NCBI GenBank assembly: GCA_017441045.1
Contig: JAFSAK010000004.1
Location: 1 to 5,617 of the forward strand
DNA length: 5,617 bases
Source: Clostridia bacterium
GTDB taxonomy: Bacteria > Bacillota_A > Clostridia > Oscillospirales > Acutalibacteraceae
Direction: 5' to 3'
Shown here: piece after piece, positions 1 through 4,873 of the stretch
How positions within the stretch are numbered: the stretch's first letter is position 1
Layout of the letters: each line of letters begins with the position of its first letter
Made by a program: the position numbers and the translations under genes
Notes under the pieces: model-generated
What the model was told of the DNA's origin: nothing
Databases searched by the model: none
The model's input: only the letters and a program-made list of their open reading frames with translations

Positions 1-24
1 GTTCCACTTAAATCGATTTTCCAT
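1..24 (-). CDS. Start of a divergent gene, product unknown (partial)
   Basis: On the minus strand an ATG at 24-22 opens a frame that reads M-E-N-R-F-K-W-N and leaves the window at base 1. A ribosome-site-like GAAGGTG lies at 37-31 on the same strand, six bases before the ATG, which is why I take this as a true gene start. The spacer to the isomerase gene (25-272) is A+T-rich and fits a divergent promoter region. Eight residues are too few to name a family. The gene could be a neighbour in sugar uptake or regulation, but nothing visible shows that. Confidence 0.5.
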
Positions 25-56
25 AAATAACACCTTCACATTATTTTATTACTTTT

Positions 57-84
57 ATTATAATTAATTTATTATAAAAAACAA
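57..84 (-). promoter_or_regulatory. Possible promoter of the divergent leftward gene
   Basis: Read on the minus strand, TATAAT (62-57) lies 16 bases downstream of a weak -35-like TTGTTT (84-79), pointing at the ATG at base 24. The whole stretch is very A+T-rich and a second TATAAT occurs at 76-71, so the exact hexamers are uncertain. Confidence 0.3.
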
Positions 85-214
85 TGTCTTGTATTTACCT
101 GTTTTTTGTCCTATTTTTACATTTTAATATAAAAGTAAGATTTTTGTGCCGCGAAACCATACTGTACTATTTTTACTTTTCAGCCCTTCCAAGTTGACCG
201 GTTTGACCATTTGC

Positions 215-242
215 TTGACAAGGTAAAAAGGTATGTTAAACT
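215..242 (+). promoter_or_regulatory. Promoter of the RpiB-like isomerase gene
   Basis: A perfect -35 TTGACA (215-220) is followed after 16 bases by TAAACT (237-242). A TG at 234-235 sits one base upstream of it, giving an extended -10. Transcription would start near 249, leaving a short leader of about 24 bases before the ATG. Two further TTGACC copies lie just upstream at 194-199 and 203-208, and could be alternative -35 boxes or part of a regulator site. Confidence 0.55.
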
Positions 243-272
243 ATAACTAAGAAAAATAAAAGGAGCGATTTT

Positions 273-845
273 ATGAAAACAGTTAAGGATAAATATCTTG
301 TTGTAGGCGCAGATTTTGCGGGTTACCCCTTAAAAGAAGCCGTTGTTGCTCACCTTAAGGAAAAGGGCTGGAAAATCGAGGATCTCGGCGTAGTTGCCGA
401 TAGCGATCCCGATGATACCGAGAATATGTTTCACCGAGTAGGTCTTCGCGTAGGCAGTAAGATTTCCGAAGGCGAATATGAAAGAGCCCTTCTTTTCTGC
501 GGAACGGGTATGGGAATTCATATCGCCGCAAGTAAATGCCCCCACGTTCACGCAGGCGTTGTTGAAAGCGTTCCTGCCGCTCTCAGAGCAATTACAGGTA
601 ACGGCGTAAACGTTCTCGCTATGGGCGCATTTTATGTTGCTCCCGCTATGGGCTGCGATATCGCCGACGCTTACTTAAATGCGGAACTCGGCAGTGGCTA
701 CGAGTGGTGGTATAACTTCTATGAGTTCCACAAGCTTGCCATTGACGAACTCGAGGCCTTCGATTATGAAGAATACAAGAAAAACGGCTTTAAAATGGAG
801 CACCTTGGTGACTACCCCTTAAAGCTTGAAAAGAAGCCCGAATAA
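273..845 (+). CDS. Divergent RpiB/LacA/LacB-family sugar isomerase
   Basis: This 190-residue cytoplasmic protein has the fold of ribose-5-phosphate isomerase B and galactose-6-phosphate isomerase, enzymes that interconvert aldose and ketose sugars. The N-terminal GADFAG (residues 12-17) matches the family's G-x-D-H-x-G strand-loop, and FCGTGMG (75-81) carries the catalytic cysteine, C76. The segment NVLAMGA (113-119) matches the family's NVLAxGx strand. The start is set by AGGAG at 261-265, seven bases before the ATG. It is odd in several ways. The His after the N-terminal Asp is Phe (F15). The usual H-N-D before NVLA is replaced by G-N-G. The Arg-containing GGRH segment near the C-terminus reads SGYEWW instead. 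The protein is also about 40 residues longer than typical RpiB, with an acidic and aromatic tail. These changes remove residues that normally bind phosphate or open the ring, so RpiB activity should not be assumed. It stands alone, with its own promoter and terminator. Confidence 0.85.
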   Translation: MKTVKDKYLVVGADFAGYPLKEAVVAHLKEKGWKIEDLGVVADSDPDDTENMFHRVGLRVGSKISEGEYERALLFCGTGMGIHIAASKCPHVHAGVVESVPAALRAITGNGVNVLAMGAFYVAPAMGCDIADAYLNAELGSGYEWWYNFYEFHKLAIDELEAFDYEEYKKNGFKMEHLGDYPLKLEKKPE

Positions 846-864
846 TTCTGAATATATAAAAACG

Positions 865-895
865 AAAGCGAGGCAATACCTCGCTTTTATTTTTT
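865..895 (+). terminator. Rho-independent terminator of the isomerase gene
   Basis: AAAGCGAGG (865-873) pairs perfectly with CCTCGCTTT (879-887) around a five-base loop. A T-rich tract follows to 895. It lies 20 bases after the stop codon and separates the isomerase from the glycosidase unit. Confidence 0.88.
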
Positions 896-992
896 CTGCA
901 ATCAATAATTACGCTACATATTATTATCTACGAACAATAGAACTTTCCTTATAATAGGGCGGCGCTCATTGAAAAAATCTATCATATTGGGG

Positions 993-1020
993 TTTACTAT
1001 TTTGTTCTTTATGATATAAT
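993..1020 (+). promoter_or_regulatory. Promoter of the GH2 glycosidase gene
   Basis: A consensus -10 TATAAT (1015-1020) is preceded by TG at 1012-1013, making an extended -10. A -35-like TTTACT (993-998) lies 16 bases upstream. Transcription should start around 1026-1028, which is the left edge of the inverted repeat at 1025-1049. Confidence 0.65.
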
Positions 1021-1024
1021 AAAA

Positions 1025-1049
1025 TTGGCGCTTAAAGTATCGGCGCCAA
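1025..1049. promoter_or_regulatory. Perfect 7-11-7 inverted repeat, candidate operator
   Basis: TTGGCGC (1025-1031) and GCGCCAA (1043-1049) are exact reverse complements separated by 11 bases. The repeat begins at the predicted transcription start, immediately downstream of the -10 box, which is a typical place for a sugar-responsive repressor to block initiation. It could instead act as an RNA hairpin at the 5' end of the message. No run of T follows, so it is not a terminator. The regulator is not in the window. Confidence 0.5.
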
Positions 1050-1069
1050 CATAGCCAAAAGGGGTTGGA

Positions 1070-3238
1070 ATGATGAGGTTTTATCAAAATTGGCAGGGTT
1101 CCCTTTGCAATGGGAAAGGTATTTCTCTTGAAAGTTTTAATGCCACAGTGCCAGGAAATATTCAAATGGATTATGCCCGACATAAAGATTGGCTCGATAC
1201 CCTTCAATTTTCTACCAATGCAAAGAAATTTGAAGCATATACTGAAAACTTCTGGAAATACGAAACGGAGCTTGATTTCGAAAAGGAATCGGATGACAAT
1301 ATCTATTTTGTTGCCGAAGGCATAGATTATGAATTCGATGTTTTGCTAAACGGAGAAAGATTAATTCACGGGGAAGGTATGTATACTCCTGTCGAAATTA
1401 ATATTACCAAATTGGCAAAAAAGGGTGACCGACTGGAAGTTTTAATCTATCCTCATCCCTTTGAGCCCTCCGAATTTCCAAATAGTCGCTGCGATGCCAG
1501 GCAGTCCTGCAAGCCCCCCGTTTGTTACGGTTGGGACTGGAACCCCTATCTCCTTATTTCAGGTCTTTGGAAGCCCGCGTATATCGAAACCCGCAAAAGC
1601 GACTATATAAATAACTGCGAACTTTTCTATGACCTTGACCTTGAAACCAAGACCGTTACTGCCCGCTTCGAAGCCGAGTGCTCTGCCGAAATTACATATA
1701 CGGTTGCCGACCGAAAAGGTAAGGTGGTTTATGAAGGTACTAATCCCGAATTCACCTTGAAAGACATAAACCTTTGGTGGTGTAACGGTCAGGGTGAACC
1801 ATATCTTTACAGTTGGTCAGCAAAAACAAAAAGTCATACTGTTTGCGGCCGGGTTGGTTTCAGAACAGTTTCTCTTGTGAAAAATATCGGCACCAATTGG
1901 GAACCAGACGGTTTCCCGAAAAGTCGTTACCCCGCCCCCATTACCGTTTTGCTCAACGGCAGAAGAATATTTGCCAAGGGCTCCAACTGGGTTAATCCCG
2001 AACTTTTCTTCGGCGCCGTTACCAAAGAGTGTTACTGCGAACTTGTTACCCTTGCAAAAGAAGCAAATATGAATATCTTCAGAATCTGGGGCGGCAGCGG
2101 TATTTGTAAAAATGAATTTTATGAGGAATGTGACCGTCAGGGCATTATGGTCTGGCAAGAATTTATGCTTGCCTGCAATAATTATGAGGGCACCCCCCAT
2201 TATCTTGCAGTACTTGAAAAAGAGGCAACCTCTATTATTAAATCGTTGCGCCGATATACCTCAATAATCCTTTGGTGCGGTGGTAACGAGTTATTTAACG
2301 GTTGGTCAGGAATGGATGACCAATCCCTTCCTCTCCGTCTGCTTAACAGTCTTTGTTATCGTTTAGACCCCAAACGCCCATTCCTTATGACTTCTCCCCT
2401 TACGGGTATGGCGCACGGCGGTTATATTTTCCGCTATGAAGGTGTTAACGGAAATAAAGACGTTTTCGAAATTTTTAACAATGCCCACCAAACCGCCTAC
2501 ACCGAATTTGGTGTTCCAAGTCTTGCAGATGAAGAAAGTCTGAAAAAGATTATTCCCGAAAATGAGCTTTTCCCCATTGAGAAAACAGATTCCTGGATTT
2601 ATCACCACGCCTTCGAGGCCTGGGGCAAAGAAAAATGGGCATGCCTTTATATGTTGGAGCATTATTTTGGCAAACCTACCTGCTTAAAGGATGTTTGCGA
2701 ACAATCCTCTTGGCTTCAGTGCTCGGGTTACCAATATATCTTTGAGGAAGCAAGAAGGCAGTGGCCCTACTGCTCAATGGCTATTAACTGGTGCTATGAC
2801 GAGCCGTGGATAACTGCGGCGGGCAACGCGCTTATTGCCTATCCCGCAAAACCGACACCTGCCTATTATGCAGTTAAAAACGCGCTACGCTCTAAAATCC
2901 CCACCGCTCGAATAGGAAAATTTGATTGGAAAAACGGAGAAATATTCAGGGCAGAACTTTGGTATATAAACGATAGTCAGGAACCTACCGAGGACACTGT
3001 TACCGCCTCTATCATAATAGGCGATAAGGAATACGAGCTTCTCACTTGGAACACAGGCGAAATAGCGGCAGATTCTAAAAAAATCGGCCCCTCGATTAAT
3101 TTCACCTTACCAGTAGTATTCCACCAAAATAAACTTATTTTAAAACTTAAGTCCAAGCATTCTGACCGCTGCAACGAATATAACCTTCTTTACCGTTGCA
3201 CCGTTCCCCCGCCAAAGACCTTACAACTCAATGTATAA
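1070..3238 (+). CDS. GH2 beta-mannosidase-like glycoside hydrolase
   Basis: This 722-residue retaining exo-glycosidase most resembles GH2 beta-mannosidases, which release mannose from the non-reducing end of beta-mannosides. Visible layout: an N-terminal sugar-binding-like sandwich (about 1-170) ending in YGWDWNP (153-159), close to the family's FGWDWGP; an Ig-like domain (about 175-268) ending in GRVGFR; and a TIM barrel (about 275-605). The barrel opens with FAKGSNWVNP and contains FRIWGG (337-342) and MVWQEFMLAC (360-369). E407 in LWCGGNE is the expected acid/base, and E479 in TEFG the nucleophile. One further beta-rich domain (about 610-720) closes the protein. Family members are usually 820-860 residues, so a C-terminal Ig-like domain seems missing or reduced, although the reading frame is intact. 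No signal peptide is seen, so it should act in the cytoplasm on imported oligosaccharides. ATG codons at 1070 and 1073 are both possible; AGGGG at 1060-1064 is spaced better for 1073. Other GH2 specificities, such as exo-glucosaminidase, cannot be excluded. Confidence 0.88.
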   Translation: MMRFYQNWQGSLCNGKGISLESFNATVPGNIQMDYARHKDWLDTLQFSTNAKKFEAYTENFWKYETELDFEKESDDNIYFVAEGIDYEFDVLLNGERLIHGEGMYTPVEINITKLAKKGDRLEVLIYPHPFEPSEFPNSRCDARQSCKPPVCYGWDWNPYLLISGLWKPAYIETRKSDYINNCELFYDLDLETKTVTARFEAECSAEITYTVADRKGKVVYEGTNPEFTLKDINLWWCNGQGEPYLYSWSAKTKSHTVCGRVGFRTVSLVKNIGTNWEPDGFPKSRYPAPITVLLNGRRIFAKGSNWVNPELFFGAVTKECYCELVTLAKEANMNIFRIWGGSGICKNEFYEECDRQGIMVWQEFMLACNNYEGTPHYLAVLEKEATSIIKSLRRYTSIILWCGGNELFNGWSGMDDQSLPLRLLNSLCYRLDPKRPFLMTSPLTGMAHGGYIFRYEGVNGNKDVFEIFNNAHQTAYTEFGVPSLADEESLKKIIPENELFPIEKTDSWIYHHAFEAWGKEKWACLYMLEHYFGKPTCLKDVCEQSSWLQCSGYQYIFEEARRQWPYCSMAINWCYDEPWITAAGNALIAYPAKPTPAYYAVKNALRSKIPTARIGKFDWKNGEIFRAELWYINDSQEPTEDTVTASIIIGDKEYELLTWNTGEIAADSKKIGPSINFTLPVVFHQNKLILKLKSKHSDRCNEYNLLYRCTVPPPKTLQLNV

Positions 3239-3242
3239 GTGT

Positions 3243-3276
3243 AAAAAGAACGGAGTGAAAACGCTCCGTTCTTTTT
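3243..3276 (+). terminator. Strong terminator after the GH2 gene
   Basis: A perfect 13-bp stem, 3243-3255 paired with 3264-3276, has a small A-rich loop. Its right arm ends in five T and its left arm begins with five A, so it could terminate in both directions. It begins four bases after the glycosidase stop codon. Confidence 0.92.
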
Positions 3277-3297
3277 AACAAACAAACGCAATTCCCC

Positions 3298-3326
3298 TTG
3301 ACTTTTAAAATTTATAGGCGTATACT
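3298..3326 (+). promoter_or_regulatory. Near-consensus housekeeping promoter of the SipW cassette
   Basis: TTGACT (3298-3303) and TATACT (3321-3326) are separated by the optimal 17 bases, each with one mismatch to the sigma-A consensus. Transcription should begin near 3333, giving a leader of about 57 bases that contains only a weak 4-bp hairpin (3340-3353). This looks like a strong promoter, suited to an abundant structural protein. Confidence 0.8.
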
Positions 3327-3389
3327 TTCTATATAGCCACGCAAAGTTATGCGCGACTTAAACCAAACTTTATTTTTGGAGGAAAAATA

Positions 3390-3989
3390 ATGAAAAGATT
3401 AAGTCTTATTATTGCCCTTGCTCTTTGCGTAACCATCGGCAGCGTTTATGCTACCTGGGTTTACAATGAGCACAATGACGTAGCCGATATTTCCGGCGCC
3501 CGTACCATTACTCTTACCGAAGCTACCTTTGAAGGCGGTCTTGGCACCTATACCGTTACCGCTGCCGGTCTTCAGTTAAAGGTTGACCCCAAGGTTGGCA
3601 CAACACACACCACCTCTTTGCAGGCATCAGGTGAAATCATCGTTACCTTTACTCCTTCTCAGTATGCAAGTGAAGAAGTAAAGGAAAATGCCGTTCTTTC
3701 TACCTTTGCCTTCTCTTCCAGCGTCGATGTTGCCAACTGGAAACACGGCGAGCAACAGATTTTCACTAGCGTTGACAGTACCAAGTGGGATATAGACTGG
3801 ACCGGAACAAAGCAGGCAGACGGCACATTTAAGTATTCTATCCCTGCTTCTAAGGTTGCAGAGTGCCTTATTTTAAATGAGATTAACCTCGATACTAAAT
3901 CTGATTATGATGCTTATACCGACTCTCTCAAAGTAGGTCAGATTAACATCAGCATCAGCGACGGTATAACCTCTACCTCTAATCCCTAA
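3390..3989 (+). CDS. Secreted SipW-class protein, probable TasA/camelysin-like fibre subunit
   Basis: This 199-residue exported protein begins with MKRL, a hydrophobic core (about 5-20) and a cleavage region SVYA followed by TWVYNE. That is the short signal-peptide type cut by SipW-like peptidases, with cleavage expected after A21. The mature part (about 178 residues) is rich in Thr, Ser, Val and alternating hydrophobic residues, as in a beta-sandwich, and has one cysteine (C158). It has no LPXTG anchor and no C-terminal membrane helix. A strong GGAGG at 3378-3382, seven bases before the ATG, supports the start. The next gene is a SipW-type peptidase, so this is very probably its substrate. 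TasA and camelysin of Bacillus are the known analogues, with TasA forming biofilm fibres. Similarity here rests on signal type, size, predicted beta content and context, not on a recognised domain, so fibre formation is inference. It could instead be a surface-coat or pseudopilus-like protein. Confidence 0.78.
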   Translation: MKRLSLIIALALCVTIGSVYATWVYNEHNDVADISGARTITLTEATFEGGLGTYTVTAAGLQLKVDPKVGTTHTTSLQASGEIIVTFTPSQYASEEVKENAVLSTFAFSSSVDVANWKHGEQQIFTSVDSTKWDIDWTGTKQADGTFKYSIPASKVAECLILNEINLDTKSDYDAYTDSLKVGQINISISDGITSTSNP

Positions 3990-4014
3990 TCTTACATAAT
4001 ATAAATTTTCAAAT

Positions 4015-4048
4015 ACCTTATCCCGTAGAAATACGGGGTAAGGTTTTT
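4015..4048 (+). terminator. Terminator or attenuator between the fibre gene and the peptidase gene
   Basis: A 13-bp stem, 4015-4027 paired with 4032-4044, has one G-U pair and a GAAA tetraloop, and is followed by a run ending at the T of 4048. It lies 26 bases after the fibre-subunit stop and 22 bases before the peptidase start. No clear promoter is visible between it and the peptidase, so the downstream genes probably depend on read-through. That would give much substrate and little peptidase. Confidence 0.85.
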
Positions 4049-4070
4049 ATGCAAAGGCACGTGAAAAATC

Positions 4071-4871
4071 TTGAAGGGCTATGACCTGTATATCTTCATA
4101 CTCTGCGCTATAGTTTTCACTATTCTTACCGCGCTTCTTACCTATCTTATTGTTGCTATGGTTAAGATGTACATTTCCCTTGTGAAAGCGGGACAGAAGG
4201 ACGAAGAAATTCTAAAGACACATAGAGAAAAGCAGAAAAAAGGTTGTCTTATCGACTGTATAGTATCTTTTATACTATGCGGTCTATTAGTCGTTTGTTT
4301 CTGTTTTTCTCTGTATGTCAACCTTCAGGAAGAACGCTCCTTTGAAGCAATTCCTACCCTTAATGTTGTCAAAACCTCCTCGATGGCTTATAAGGATCCC
4401 GAAAACGAATATCTTTTTGAGAATAACATAAATAATCAGCTTAGCCGATTCGACTTGGTTTTAACCTATAAAAAGCCCGCCGAAGAAGAACTTAAGCTTT
4501 ATGATATCGTTGTTTATAAACAGGAGGATATGCTGGTTATCCACCGAATCGTAGGCATTGAGGAGCCAAGCGAATCTCACCCCAACGAAAGATATTTCTT
4601 ATGTCAGGGCGATGCCAACCGCATCCCTGATAAATTTCCCGTTAAATACGAGCAAATCAAGGGTATCTATAAGGGCGAAAGCATTCCCTTCGTTGGAAGC
4701 TTTATTCTCTTTATGCAGTCACCTGCGGGTTGGCTTTGTATCCTTTTGGTTGTTTTCGCCGTTATAGCAACTCCTATTGCCGAAAAGAAGATATTCGCCG
4801 CTGAAGACGAAAGAATTGCAGAAATCACCGAAGAAATGCTTGTCCGTCACCGCGAAGGTAAGAGGATCTGA
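4071..4871 (+). CDS. sipW: SipW-like (ER-type, Ser-His) signal peptidase I
   Basis: This 266-residue membrane protease should remove signal peptides from the flanking exported proteins. The nucleophile is S104 in KTSSM. The general base is H158 in VIHRIVGI, where ordinary bacterial signal peptidases have Lys; the Ser-His pair marks the ER/archaeal/SipW type. D181 in QGDAN and D187 are the expected acidic residues. Predicted helices lie at about 6-33, 59-83 and 212-236. The basic loop at 39-58 should be cytoplasmic, which places the catalytic domain outside and the charged C-tail inside. Bacillus SipW is about 190 residues with one helix before the serine, so the first helix here is extra, as is a stretch of about 12 residues between the serine and DLVLTYK. 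The start is uncertain: it is a TTG with only a weak, distant AAAGG (4053-4057), and an in-frame stop at 4062-4064 rules out anything earlier. A small overlapping frame from 4049 or 4061 could be the true beginning if one A of the 4064-4068 run is extra. Confidence 0.88.
   Translation: MKGYDLYIFILCAIVFTILTALLTYLIVAMVKMYISLVKAGQKDEEILKTHREKQKKGCLIDCIVSFILCGLLVVCFCFSLYVNLQEERSFEAIPTLNVVKTSSMAYKDPENEYLFENNINNQLSRFDLVLTYKKPAEEELKLYDIVVYKQEDMLVIHRIVGIEEPSESHPNERYFLCQGDANRIPDKFPVKYEQIKGIYKGESIPFVGSFILFMQSPAGWLCILLVVFAVIATPIAEKKIFAAEDERIAEITEEMLVRHREGKRI
4861..4866 (+). promoter_or_regulatory. Ribosome-binding site inside the end of the peptidase gene
   Basis: AGAGGA lies within the last codons of the peptidase gene and seven bases before the ATG at 4874, only two bases after the peptidase stop. 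This sets the start of the next gene and implies translational coupling. Confidence 0.75.
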
Positions 4872-4873
4872 TT

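Noticed and set aside
950..955. TATAAT upstream of the glycosidase as a second promoter
   Set aside because: No acceptable -35 lies 16-18 bases upstream, and the promoter at 993-1020 is better and closer.
1042..1047. GGCGCC palindrome as an operator in its own right
   Set aside because: Similar GGCGCC strings occur inside coding regions here (near 2012 and 3495), so the hexamer alone is not specific; only the longer inverted repeat is kept.
914..1207. Minus-strand open frame of 97 codons across the glycosidase promoter and gene start
   Set aside because: It covers the promoter, inverted repeat and N-terminus of a clear GH2 gene on the other strand, and its translation shows no family features.
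1817..2662. Two minus-strand open frames (1817-2200 and 2363-2662) inside the glycosidase gene
   Set aside because: They lie antisense to the conserved catalytic barrel; their openness follows from codon use in the real gene.
4521..4533. AGGAGG-like site followed by ATG inside the peptidase gene, as an internal start
   Set aside because: Starting there (M154) would remove the catalytic serine and the first two membrane helices; it is probably a chance match.
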